From Pseudonocardia kunmingensis (lineage in GTDB: Bacteria > Actinomycetota > Actinomycetes > Mycobacteriales > Pseudonocardiaceae): 64,000 nucleotides of DNA. The notes beneath the pieces were generated by a model. It saw only the letters and a program-made list of their open reading frames with translations, did no database searches and had not been told where the DNA came from. The DNA is taken from positions 248,001 to 312,000 of the forward strand of contig NZ_VFPA01000005.1 of NCBI RefSeq assembly GCF_006716445.1, read 5' to 3'. Position 1 is the first letter of the stretch. Each line of letters begins with the position of its first letter. This document shows positions 1-8,036 of this stretch, one piece after another. Made by a program: the position numbers and the translations under genes.

Positions 1-80
1 TCGCCGACGACGTGCAGGTCGCCCGGCGCAGCCTGGAGGACGTGTTCCTCGAGCTCACCGGACGGGAGCTGCGCTCGTGA
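1..80 (+). CDS. ABC transporter ATP-binding protein, C-terminal end (partial)
   Basis: Only the last 25 codons are present, read from base 3 to the TGA at 78-80; the tail reads SLEDVFLELTGRELRS. 'SLEDVFLELTGR' is the usual ending of drug/lipid-type ABC-2 exporter ATPases (CcmA-like). It overlaps the possible GTG start of the permease that follows, so both belong to one transporter. In mycobacteria an ABC ATPase/permease pair sits next to ctaA and qor, as here. The substrate cannot be told from this fragment. Confidence 0.8.
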   Translation, partial: ADDVQVARRSLEDVFLELTGRELRS

Positions 81-91
81 GGAGGGGGTCG

Positions 92-874
92 ATGGCGGAG
101 GAGACCTTCCCCGAGGGCACCTTCACCCCGCGCCCCGGTCCGGGCGCGCCGCTGCGGATGCTCGCCGCCCAGTCGGGCACCGAGCTGCGCCTCGCGCTGC
201 GCCACGGCGAGCAGGTGCTGCTGACGCTGCTGATCCCGGTGGTCCTGCTGGTGGGCCTCACCCTGCTCACCGTGGTGCCGCTGCCCGAGCCGCGGGTCGC
301 GGCCGTCGCGCCGGGGGTGCTGGCGCTGGCCGTGATGTCCACGGCGTTCACCGGGCAGGCGATCTCGCTGGGGTTCGACCGCCGCTACGGGGTGCTGCGC
401 CGCCTCGCGGCCACCGCGCTCCCCCGCTGGCTGCTCGTGGCCGGCCGGCTCACCGCCGTGCTCGGTGTCGTCGCGGTGCAGGTGGTGGTGCTCGGGGCGA
501 TCGCCGCCGCGCTCGGCTGGCGGCCTGCGGCGGCCGGGGTCGGGTGGGGCCTGCTGCTCGTGCTGCTGGGCTGCGCCGCGTTCGGCGCGCTGGGGATCCT
601 GCTCGGCGGCTCCCTGCGCGCCGAGGTCACCCTGGCCGTGGCCAACCTCGTCTGGTTCGTGCTGCTGCTGGCCGGGGGCATCGTGGTGCCGCTCGCCCAG
701 CTGCCCGGACCGCTCGCCACCGTCGGCGCGCTGCTGCCCTCGGGTGCGCTCGCCGAGGGCCTGCGCGCCACGCTCGCGACCGGCGGGCCGCCGAGCGGCG
801 CGTCGGTGCTCGTGCTGCTCGGGTGGACGCTGGTGGCCACCGCGGTGGCCGTCCGCACGGTCCGCCTGCGCTGA
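92..874 (+). CDS. ABC-2 type transporter permease
   Basis: A 260-residue integral membrane protein with about six hydrophobic segments (for example LLTLLIPVVLLVGLTLL and the alanine/leucine-rich stretches after it), the size usual for an ABC-2 exporter permease. It would pair with the ATPase that ends just upstream. I chose ATG 92 because AGGAGGGG lies at 81-88; an in-frame GTG at 77, overlapping the ATPase stop, is the alternative. The exported substrate is unknown. Position beside cytochrome oxidase and heme A genes is conserved in actinobacteria, but a role in oxidase assembly is only an inference. Confidence 0.85.
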   Translation: MAEETFPEGTFTPRPGPGAPLRMLAAQSGTELRLALRHGEQVLLTLLIPVVLLVGLTLLTVVPLPEPRVAAVAPGVLALAVMSTAFTGQAISLGFDRRYGVLRRLAATALPRWLLVAGRLTAVLGVVAVQVVVLGAIAAALGWRPAAAGVGWGLLLVLLGCAAFGALGILLGGSLRAEVTLAVANLVWFVLLLAGGIVVPLAQLPGPLATVGALLPSGALAEGLRATLATGGPPSGASVLVLLGWTLVATAVAVRTVRLR

Positions 875-900
875 GCGGGCTCGCCGGACCGCCCGCGGGC

Positions 901-948
901 TCGCACACCGACTCCTGCGCCGGCCCACCGACTGCAGTCGGTGTGCGA
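901..948. terminator. Nested hairpin between convergent genes (palindrome family 2)
   Basis: Thirteen-base perfect inverted repeat TCGCACACCGACT at 901-913 and its complement at 936-948, with an 18-bp perfect palindrome CACCGACTGCAGTCGGTG at 926-943 inside. It lies between the 3' ends of the permease and ctaD, so a bidirectional terminator is likely. There is no T-tract. The same core occurs again near 47.46 kb. Confidence 0.6.
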
Positions 949-994
949 CGGTCGCAACCGGTGTGGGAGTGGTCCGCCGCGCGGCGTCGGGCGC

Positions 995-2746
995 TCAGCG
1001 CGACTTGGGGTCCCCGTCCGGCTGCTGCTCCCGGCTCGTGGCGTGCGCCATCTCCTCCGACATGGCGGGCTTCCCGCCGACGTGCGCCTCGTTGCGGAAG
1101 CGCTCCACCAGGTGCGGGTAGTGCAACTCGAACGCCGGGCGCTCCGAGCGGATGCGCGGCAGCTCGGTGAAGTTGTGCCGCGGCGGCGGGCACGACGTGG
1201 CCCACTCCAGGGAGTTGCCGAAGCCCCACGGGTCATCGACGGTGACCACGCGCCCGTAGCGGTAGCTGCGGAAGACGTTCCAGATGAACGGCAGCACCGA
1301 TGCACCCAGCACGAACGCCCCGATCGAGGAGATCGCGTTGAGGAGGGTGAAGCCGTCGGTGGGCAGGTAGTCGACGTAGCGGCGGGGCATGCCCTCGTTG
1401 CCCAGCCAGTGCTGCACCAGGAACGTCAGGTGGAAGCCCACGAACGTGAGCCAGAAGTGGACCTTGCCCCAGGTCTCGTCGAGCATCCGGCCGGTCATCT
1501 TCGGGAACCAGAAGTAGATGCCGGCGTAGGTGGCGAACACGATCGTGCCGAACAGCACGTAGTGGAAGTGCGCCACCACGAAGTAGGTGTCGGAGACGTG
1601 GAAGTCCACCGGCGGCGAGGCCAGCAGCACACCCGTCAACCCGCCGAGCAGGAACGTGATGAGGAACCCCACGCTGAACAGCATCGGTGTCTCGAACGTC
1701 AGCTGCCCGCGCCACATCGTGCCGATCCAGGCCACGAACTTGATGCCGGTGGGCACCGCGATGAGGAAGGTCGTGAGGGAGAAGAAGGCCAGCAGCACCG
1801 CGCCGGTGGCGTACATGTGGTGGGCCCAGACGGCGGCCGACAGCGCGCCGATCGCGATCGTGGCGAACACCAGGAACCGGTAGCCGAACTGCGGCTTGCG
1901 GGAGAAGACGGGGATGACCTCGGTGATGATGCCGAAGAACGGCAGCGCCACGATGTAGACCTCGGGGTGGCCGAAGAACCAGAACAGGTGCTGCCACAGG
2001 ATCGCGCCGCCGTTGGCGGGGTCGAAGACGTGGGTGCCCAGGTGCCGGTCGGCCAGCATCCCGAACAGGCCCGCGGTGAGCACCGGGAACGCGATCAGGA
2101 TCAGGATGACCGTGATCAGGATGTTCCAGGTGAAGATCGGCATCCGGAACATCGTCATGCCCGGTGCCCGCATGCAGACGATCGTGGTCACGAAGTTGAC
2201 GCCGCCCAGGATCGTGCCGAGCCCCGACACGATCAGCCCGACCGCCCAGAGGTCGCCCCCGGAGCCCGGCGAGAAGGTGGCGCTGTGCAGCGGCGCGTAG
2301 GCGAACCAGCCGAAGTCGGCCGCGCCGCCCGGCGTCAGGAACCCGGACAGGACCGTCAGGCCACCGAACAGGAACAGCCAGTAGGAGAACGCGTTGAGCC
2401 GCGGGAACGCGACGTCGGGGGCACCGATCTGCAGCGGCACGATGTAGTTCGCGAAGCCGAACAGGATCGGCGTGGCGTAGAGCAGCAGCATGATCGTGCC
2501 GTGCATGGTGAACAGCTGGTTGTACTGCTCGTTGGACAGGAACTGCTGCCCGGGCACCGCCAGCTCGCCGCGCATGAGCAGCGCCATCGCGCCCCCGGCG
2601 AGGAAGAAGCCGAACGACGTGACCATGTACAGGATCGCGATGTCCTTGGGGTCGGTCGTGTGCAGCATCTTCAGCAGCGTGGAGCCCTTGACCGACTGCC
2701 GCGCCGGGTACTTCGGCGCGACCGGTTTCGGCTCGACGGCGGTCAT
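995..2746 (-). CDS. ctaD: Cytochrome c oxidase subunit I (aa3 type)
   Basis: 583 residues, the normal length for CtaD, with about twelve membrane helices. It holds the heme a, heme a3 and CuB site that reduces oxygen to water and pumps protons. Visible ligands and signatures: His82 in MHGTIML, the HPEVY His-Tyr pair at 260-264, the CuB histidines in WAHHMY (309-310), the K-channel lysine in PTGIKF (336) and VAHFHYVLFG (393-395) for the two hemes. ATG 2746 is preceded by GAGGGAGG; a longer frame upstream lacks support. It is divergent from ctaA, which makes its heme A. Subunits II and III are not in the window. Confidence 0.97.
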   Translation of the reverse strand: MTAVEPKPVAPKYPARQSVKGSTLLKMLHTTDPKDIAILYMVTSFGFFLAGGAMALLMRGELAVPGQQFLSNEQYNQLFTMHGTIMLLLYATPILFGFANYIVPLQIGAPDVAFPRLNAFSYWLFLFGGLTVLSGFLTPGGAADFGWFAYAPLHSATFSPGSGGDLWAVGLIVSGLGTILGGVNFVTTIVCMRAPGMTMFRMPIFTWNILITVILILIAFPVLTAGLFGMLADRHLGTHVFDPANGGAILWQHLFWFFGHPEVYIVALPFFGIITEVIPVFSRKPQFGYRFLVFATIAIGALSAAVWAHHMYATGAVLLAFFSLTTFLIAVPTGIKFVAWIGTMWRGQLTFETPMLFSVGFLITFLLGGLTGVLLASPPVDFHVSDTYFVVAHFHYVLFGTIVFATYAGIYFWFPKMTGRMLDETWGKVHFWLTFVGFHLTFLVQHWLGNEGMPRRYVDYLPTDGFTLLNAISSIGAFVLGASVLPFIWNVFRSYRYGRVVTVDDPWGFGNSLEWATSCPPPRHNFTELPRIRSERPAFELHYPHLVERFRNEAHVGGKPAMSEEMAHATSREQQPDGDPKSR

Positions 2747-2889
2747 GGTGCCCTCCCTCGGCGCGGCCCGGGCTCCTGCGGTGACGGTAGGAGCCTTCGG
2801 CCGCCACTGCCAGCCCCCGATCGACGGGTGCCCCGCAGGGAGCGGGTCCATGCGGCCCGCACGAGAACTCCTCCGGCATCTTCTACGAT

Positions 2890-3864
2890 GTGTCGGTGAC
2901 CCGGCCCGCCTTCCTCGACCGCCTGCCCGCCGTACCCGCGCCGGTGATGCGGGGGCTGGCGATCGCCGCGGTCGTGGCGCAGGCCGGGATCGCCGTCACC
3001 GGGTCGGTCGTCCGCGTCACCGGGTCCGGGCTGGGCTGCCCGGAGTGGCCGGAGTGCTTCCCCGGCAGCCTGGTGCCCACGCCGCACCCCGAGGTCGAGC
3101 CCCTCACGCAGTGGATCGAGTTCGGCAACCGGCTGCTGACCTTCGCCGTGGTGCTGGTCGCGGGCGCCTGCCTGCTCGCCGCGCTCGCCACCCGGCCGCG
3201 CCGGGCCCGGCTCACCCGCCTCGCGCTCGTGCAGCCGCTCGGCGTCGTCGCCCAGGCGCTGATCGGCGGCATCGTCGTGCAGCTCGGCCTGGTGTGGTGG
3301 AGCGTCAGCCTGCACCTGCTCGTGTCGATGGTGCTGGTCTGGCTCGCCGTCCAGCTGGTGGAGGCCGCATCCGACGGGGCCGGTCCACCCCGGCGGCTGG
3401 TCGGCGGCGCGGTGCGCGGGCTCGTCGCCACCAGCACCGCCGTGCTCGCCGCGGTCCTCGTCGCCGGGTCGTTCGTCACCGCGGCGGGGCCGCACGCGGG
3501 CGACGCGGCCACCCCGCGCCTGCAGGTCGAGGTCGAGACCGTCGCGCAGGTCCACGCCGAGCTGCTCGTCGGGTACCTCGGCCTGCTCGTCGGGCTCGGC
3601 TTCACCCTCCGCGCGGTGGCGGCACCGTCGAAGGTGCTCCGCCGCTACGCGTGGCTGCTGGCCGTCGTGGCCGCGCAGGGGCTGCTCGGCGCGGTCCAGT
3701 ACGCCCTCGGCGTGCCCGAGGTCCTCGTGTCGCTGCACGTGCTCGGCGCCGCGCTGGTGACCGTGGTCGCGGCCGCGCTGTGGGCCGGGCTGACCGAGCG
3801 GCCTGCGGCGCAGGCGGCCGCGGCGCCGGGGCCCGAGCCCGCCCTCGCCGAGCAGCCCCGGTAG
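2890..3864 (+). CDS. ctaA: Heme A synthase (COX15/CtaA family)
   Basis: 324 residues, eight predicted membrane helices, made of two similar four-helix halves. The enzyme oxidises the methyl group of heme O to give heme A for the aa3 oxidase. Family marks are the conserved WIEFGNRLLT motif after the first half's loop and the heme-ligand histidines in SLHLL, VHAEL and SLHVL. A CPEWPEC cysteine pair sits in the first extracytoplasmic loop, as in many bacterial CtaA proteins. GTG 2890 is used here; GTG 2896 would fit a leaderless start, because TACGAT lies at 2884-2889. It is divergent from ctaD; ctaB, the preceding enzyme, is 6 kb away. Confidence 0.93.
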   Translation: MSVTRPAFLDRLPAVPAPVMRGLAIAAVVAQAGIAVTGSVVRVTGSGLGCPEWPECFPGSLVPTPHPEVEPLTQWIEFGNRLLTFAVVLVAGACLLAALATRPRRARLTRLALVQPLGVVAQALIGGIVVQLGLVWWSVSLHLLVSMVLVWLAVQLVEAASDGAGPPRRLVGGAVRGLVATSTAVLAAVLVAGSFVTAAGPHAGDAATPRLQVEVETVAQVHAELLVGYLGLLVGLGFTLRAVAAPSKVLRRYAWLLAVVAAQGLLGAVQYALGVPEVLVSLHVLGAALVTVVAAALWAGLTERPAAQAAAAPGPEPALAEQPR

Positions 3865-3882
3865 CCGGGCCGCGGCGCAAGG

Positions 3883-3888
3883 CATGAT
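3883..3888 (+). promoter_or_regulatory. Candidate -10 element (CATGAT) for a leaderless qor transcript
   Basis: CATGAT ends six bases before the GTG start at 3895, the spacing seen for leaderless actinobacterial mRNAs, and no ribosome binding site is present before the GTG. No clear -35 was found. Confidence 0.4.
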
Positions 3889-3894
3889 CGGGGC

Positions 3895-4866
3895 GTGCGC
3901 GCGATCCAGATCAGCTCAGCAGGCGGCCCCGACGTCCTCACCCCCGTGGAGCTCCCCGACCCCCAGGCGGGGCCCGGCACGCTCCTCGTGGAGGTCGCGG
4001 CGGCCGGCGTCAACTACATCGACACCTACCAGCGCGAGGGCATCTACCCGATGACGCTGCCGTACGTGCCCGGGCTGGAGGGCGCGGGGCGGGTGCGTGC
4101 GGTGGGGCCCGACGTCACCGGGTTCGCCGTCGGGGACCGGGTGGCGTGGGCGGAGCAGCTCGGCAGCTACGCCGAGCTCGTGGCCGTGCCCACCGCGAAA
4201 GCGGTGCCGGTGCCCGACGCACTGCCCGACGACGTGGCGGCGGCGGCCCTGCTGCAGGGGATGACCGCCCACGCCTTCATCACCGACACCTACCCCGTCG
4301 GGCCGGGTGACGACGTGCTCGTGCACGCGGCCGCGGGCGGGCTCGGGCTCATGCTCACCCAGCTCGCCACCGCCCGCGGAGCCCGCGTGATCGGCACCGT
4401 GTCGACGCCGGAGAAGGAGCGGCTGGCCCGCGCGGCCGGCGCCGCCGAGGTCGTGCGCTACACCGAGGTCGACGACCTCGCCGCGGCCGTGCGCGCGCAC
4501 ACCGGCGGCGCCGGCGTGCACGTCGCCTACGACAGCGTCGGCGCCACGACGTTCGACGCGAGCCTCGCCGCCCTGCGCACGCGCGGAATGCTGGTGCTCT
4601 GCGGGGCGAGCAGCGGTCCGGTGCCACCACTGGACCCGCAGCGGCTCAACGCGGCCGGATCGGTGTACCTCACCCGCCCGAAGCTGTTCGACTACGTCGC
4701 GACCCCGGACCTGCTCGCCGCGCGCGCCGCGGCCGTCTACACGGCCGTCGGCGAGGGCACGCTCGACGTGCGGATCGGCAACCGGTACGCGCTCGCCGAC
4801 GCCCGCACCGCCCACGAGGACCTGCAGGCGCGGCGCACCACCGGCAAGCTGCTGCTGATCCCCTGA
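3895..4866 (+). CDS. qor: NADPH:quinone reductase, zinc-independent MDR family
   Basis: 323 residues, the standard length of the zeta-crystallin/Qor branch of medium-chain dehydrogenases. The N-terminal GroES-like part carries GVNYIDTYQREGIYP, and a Rossmann fold follows with HAAAGGLGLMLTQLA for NADPH. No catalytic or structural zinc cysteines are present, which fits one-electron reduction of quinones rather than alcohol oxidation. GTG 3895 is probably leaderless. qor next to ctaA/ctaB is a conserved actinobacterial arrangement; the physiological quinone is not known. Confidence 0.92.
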   Translation: MRAIQISSAGGPDVLTPVELPDPQAGPGTLLVEVAAAGVNYIDTYQREGIYPMTLPYVPGLEGAGRVRAVGPDVTGFAVGDRVAWAEQLGSYAELVAVPTAKAVPVPDALPDDVAAAALLQGMTAHAFITDTYPVGPGDDVLVHAAAGGLGLMLTQLATARGARVIGTVSTPEKERLARAAGAAEVVRYTEVDDLAAAVRAHTGGAGVHVAYDSVGATTFDASLAALRTRGMLVLCGASSGPVPPLDPQRLNAAGSVYLTRPKLFDYVATPDLLAARAAAVYTAVGEGTLDVRIGNRYALADARTAHEDLQARRTTGKLLLIP

Positions 4867-4870
4867 CCGC

Positions 4871-4912
4871 CGTGAGTGGATACGGGTGCCGGAGCACTCG
4901 TATCCACTCACG
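4871..4912. terminator. Hairpin repeat family 1, copy A
   Basis: A 19-base stem CGTGAGTGGATACGGGTGC (4871-4889), a CGGA loop and the complementary arm at 4894-4912 with a single G-U pair. It follows the qor stop codon by 4 bases. The same hairpin recurs at 9272, 23400 and 53285, always just 3' of a gene. No T-run follows, so it would be a non-canonical terminator or mRNA 3'-end stabiliser. Confidence 0.65.
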
Positions 4913-4942
4913 ACCGGCCGGAGGCCGTGCTAGACAGGCCCG

Positions 4943-6994
4943 GTGACGGACACCCCGGGCTCCCCCTTCCACGACCTGCAGGACTTCCTGGCACTCCCCC
5001 GCCTCGCCGGGCTGGCCCTCTCCCCCGACGGCACCCGGCTCGTCACCGGCGTGGCGCAGCTCGACCCGGAGCGCACCCGGCTGCGTCCGGCGCTGTGGGA
5101 GATCGACCCGGCCGGGGCCCGGCCCGCGCGCCGGCTCACCCACGGGCCCACCGGTGAGTCCTCGCCGGTCTTCACGCCCGACGGGGACCTCCTGTTCACC
5201 TCCGCGCGGCCCGACCCCGAGCGCGCCGAACCCCAGCCGGACGAGCCCGCCGCGCTGTGGCTGCTGCCCGGTTCGGGCGAGGCGCACGTCGTCGGCACCC
5301 GGCCCGGTGGGCTCGCCGCGCCCGCCGTGGCCGCGGAGGCCGGCACGGTCGTCGCCACCTCGATGACGCTGCCCGGCGCGGTCTCGGGCGACGAGGACGC
5401 GGAACGCCGCAAGGCCCGCCGGGACCGCAAGGTCAGCGGGATCCTGCACGCCGGGCACCCGGTCCGGTTCTGGGACGCCGACCTGGGCCCGGCCCAGCCG
5501 CGGCTGGTGGTGGCCGACCTGCCCGGCGCCGGGTCGGCCCCGGCCCACGGGGGGACAGCGCAGTGGCGCGAGCTCACCCCGGCGCCCGGGGGCGCGCTCG
5601 TCGAGTCCGCGCACGACATCACCCCGGACGGGCGCACCGTCGTCGCCGGGTGGCGGGTCGCGGAGCCGCGCGGGGCCACGCGCAGCGTCCTCGTCGCGAT
5701 CGACGTCGCCACCGGCGAACGCCGGGTCCTCGCCGACGACCCCGACCACGAGTTCGGCGGCCCGGTCGTGAGCCCGGACGGCACGCAGGTGGTGTGCCTG
5801 CGCGAGTCCCTGACCACCCCCACCAGCCCGCCCGACATCCGGCTGGTCGTGCTCCCGCTCGCCGGCGGCGCACCCCGCGACGTCGCGCCCGGCTGGGACC
5901 GCTGGGCCGGCACCCCCCGGTGGGCTCCCGACGGCAGCGCCCTGCTCGTCGTCGCCGACGAGGGCGGACGCGCCCCGGTGTTCCGGATCGGGCTGACCGA
6001 CGGCGCGGTCACCCGCCTCACCGGTGACGACGGCGCGTACTCCGACCTCGTGGTGGCACCCGACGGGAGCGCCGTCTACGCGCTGCGCAGCGGCGTCGAC
6101 AGCCCGCCCGCCCCCGTCCGGCTCGACCCGGACGCGCCGGGACAGCAGCCGGTGGCGCTGCAGGGCCCGGCGGCCCCGCCCGCCCTGCCGGGCTCGCTCA
6201 CCGAGGTCCACGCCACCGCCGAGGACGGCAGCGCGCTGCGGGCGTGGCTCGTGCTGCCCGCCGACGCCTCGGCGGCAGCTCCGGCACCGCTGCTGCTGAC
6301 GGTGCACGGCGGCCCGTTGAACAGCTGGAACTCCTGGCACTGGCGCTGGAACCCCTGGGTGCTGGCCGCCCGCGGCTACGCCGTGCTGCTGCCCGACCCC
6401 GCCCTGTCCACCGGCTACGGCCTGGACTTCGTCGCACGCGGCTGGGGCGAGTGGGGCGGCGCACCGTTCACCGACCTGATGGCGATCACCGACGCCGCGC
6501 TCACCCGCCCGGACCTCGACGCGGGCCGCACGGCGGCGATCGGCGGTTCGTTCGGCGGCTACATGGCCAACTGGATCGCCGGCCACACCGACCGCTTCCG
6601 CGCCATCGTCACGCACGCGAGCCTCTGGGCGCTGGACCAGTTCGGACCCACCACCGACGCGCCGCACTACTGGCTGCGCGAGATGACCGCCGAGATGGCC
6701 GAGCGCAACAGCCCGCACCGCTTCGCCGACGCGATCACCACGCCGATGCTGGTCATCCACGGCGACAAGGACTACCGCGTGCCGGTCGGCGAGGCCCTGC
6801 GGCTGTGGTGGGACCTGGTGTCGCGGCACGACGGCGACCCGGAGGACCTCCCCCACCGCTTCCTGCTCTTCCCGGACGAGAACCACTGGGTGCTCACGCC
6901 GCAGAACGCCGCCCTCTGGTACGAGACCGTCACCGCGTTCCTCGATCACCACGTGCTGGGCAAGGACTGGGAGACCCCCGACCTGCTGCGCTGA
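4943..6994 (+). CDS. S9 family serine peptidase (prolyl oligopeptidase/acylaminoacyl-peptidase type)
   Basis: 683 residues: an N-terminal beta-propeller with repeated 'SPDGT' / 'TPDGR' blades (about 1-420) and a C-terminal alpha/beta hydrolase. The triad can be read directly: Ser536 in GGSFGGYM, Asp610 in HGDKDYRVP and His648 in DENHWV. It should cleave short peptides in the cytoplasm, since no signal peptide is seen. GTG 4943 is the chosen start; the sequence before it (TAGACA, no Shine-Dalgarno) suggests leaderless translation. It lies between two hairpin-bounded units and is not part of the usual ctaA-ctaB neighbourhood. Confidence 0.92.
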   Translation: MTDTPGSPFHDLQDFLALPRLAGLALSPDGTRLVTGVAQLDPERTRLRPALWEIDPAGARPARRLTHGPTGESSPVFTPDGDLLFTSARPDPERAEPQPDEPAALWLLPGSGEAHVVGTRPGGLAAPAVAAEAGTVVATSMTLPGAVSGDEDAERRKARRDRKVSGILHAGHPVRFWDADLGPAQPRLVVADLPGAGSAPAHGGTAQWRELTPAPGGALVESAHDITPDGRTVVAGWRVAEPRGATRSVLVAIDVATGERRVLADDPDHEFGGPVVSPDGTQVVCLRESLTTPTSPPDIRLVVLPLAGGAPRDVAPGWDRWAGTPRWAPDGSALLVVADEGGRAPVFRIGLTDGAVTRLTGDDGAYSDLVVAPDGSAVYALRSGVDSPPAPVRLDPDAPGQQPVALQGPAAPPALPGSLTEVHATAEDGSALRAWLVLPADASAAAPAPLLLTVHGGPLNSWNSWHWRWNPWVLAARGYAVLLPDPALSTGYGLDFVARGWGEWGGAPFTDLMAITDAALTRPDLDAGRTAAIGGSFGGYMANWIAGHTDRFRAIVTHASLWALDQFGPTTDAPHYWLREMTAEMAERNSPHRFADAITTPMLVIHGDKDYRVPVGEALRLWWDLVSRHDGDPEDLPHRFLLFPDENHWVLTPQNAALWYETVTAFLDHHVLGKDWETPDLLR

Positions 6995-7034
6995 GCCTGC
7001 GGCGCGCACGCACTGCTCGCCGGGGTGATCGCCG

Positions 7035-7078
7035 GGAGTGGTGTGGGGGCGTCAGTTCTGTCGCCCTCCCACCACTCC
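7035..7078. terminator. Hairpin after the S9 peptidase gene
   Basis: Seventeen-base arms at 7035-7051 and 7062-7078 (GGAGTGGTGTGGGGGCG and a complement with two mismatches) around a 10-base loop, 40 bases after the peptidase stop. Likely transcription terminator. Confidence 0.55.
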
Positions 7079-7294
7079 TGCTGATCATGGCTGTTCCCGC
7101 GTTCCGCGGAACACGCCTGTGCGGACCCGGTCGACGTCATGGGTCTCCGGCCGCGGTCGCAGACCCATGGTGTCGATGTGGTCCGGGAACCTTCTGTGGG
7201 CGGGCCGTTCCCGGCTCGAGCCCACTGCCGCCCGCCCCGGCCCGGGGTTCTACGGCGCGTCACCCCGGTCCCCTGCCCCGCCCCGTCGGTGACG

Positions 7295-7357
7295 TGGCCG
7301 GGTTGGGCCAACTACCGATTGTTGTGGCCGGCCGGGCGGCCGTCCCCGACCTGGCCC
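7295..7357 (+). repeat. Inverted repeat unit, copy 1 (partner 7613-7675)
   Basis: 63 bases that match the complement of 7613-7675 at about 55 positions, with a 34-base block (7324-7357 against 7613-7646) identical. Weaker similarity continues for about 60 further bases, for example the shared 'GACGAG' and 'GGCTGTGGT' words. The two copies face each other across about 255 bases. Confidence 0.75.
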
Positions 7358-7612
7358 ACGCCTGTCCCGGACGAGAACGTCGCTGCTGGGTGGGTGCGCA
7401 CCTGGCTGTGGTCCCGTTCCTCGCCGCCCCGGTGATCATCGGCCCGGCCCGCGCCATCCAGGCGCCCTTGATCATCGGGAACGGGACATACGCTGCACGG
7501 TTGCGGCCTGGTTCCTGCTTCGCTGGTGAAGGGCGCTTCGGAGGGGTTCGTGAACGGCACCACAGCCGGATGAGTGGCACCCGGCGGGGACGGGCTCGTC
7601 GTGGACCGGCCG

Positions 7613-7675
7613 GGGCCAGGTCGGGGACGGCCGCCCGGCCGGCCACGATATTCGGTAGTTTCGCTAACCCGGCCA
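7613..7675 (-). repeat. Inverted repeat unit, copy 2 (partner 7295-7357)
   Basis: Reverse-strand copy of the unit at 7295-7357; see that entry. The identical 34-base block is 7613-7646. It lies in non-coding DNA about 360 bases before fdhA. Confidence 0.75.
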
Positions 7676-8036
7676 CCCTCGCCACCGGCAGTCGGGCAAG
7701 GCGCCGGGGCGACTGCGAGTGACGCCTCGGCGCGGGGTGGGACAGTCGGTCCCGAGCCGGGAACGGCGCGCCCACCGCAGCCGGCCCTGCCCGTCAAGAC
7801 CCGGGGGGAGGGGCGGACCGCGTGCCCACGCCCCCCGGTCCCGCCACGCCCCCGATCAGCCCACGCACCCCATCGACGGGGGGCGTCGCCACAGTCGGGG
7901 GCGTGAGCGGGCGCATCGGAGCCTTGCGGACCGCCCACTGATGGACGCTCGGGGCCAGCGCATCACGCCCTCCACTTGTGGAGGTGCCCCATGGGGAGTA
8001 GGCGTTGGGGCGACCGAGGAGTGAGGTGCATCACGA

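Larger units (their letters stand above)
6995..8036. other. Gene-free, repeat-rich intergenic stretch of about 1 kb
   Basis: No frame here has convincing codon bias or a recognisable product; the open frames present on both strands are low-complexity Arg/Pro/Gly strings. It contains the hairpin at 7035-7078, a second hairpin CATGGGTCT/AGACCCATG at 7138-7146 and 7161-7169, a palindrome GTTCCGCGGAAC at 7101-7112, and an inverted pair of diverged repeats (about 7295-7420 and 7545-7675). The promoter of fdhA must lie at its right end. It looks like decayed or repeat-derived DNA. Confidence 0.6.

Noticed and set aside
941..2899. 652-codon plus-strand frame opposite ctaD
   Set aside because: Shadow of a well-conserved ctaD; composition is low-complexity Arg/Glu/Asp/His.
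7313..7938. Open frames of 170-210 codons in the 7-8 kb gap
   Set aside because: They span the inverted repeats in several frames and have no recognisable domain or codon bias; more likely repeat DNA than genes.
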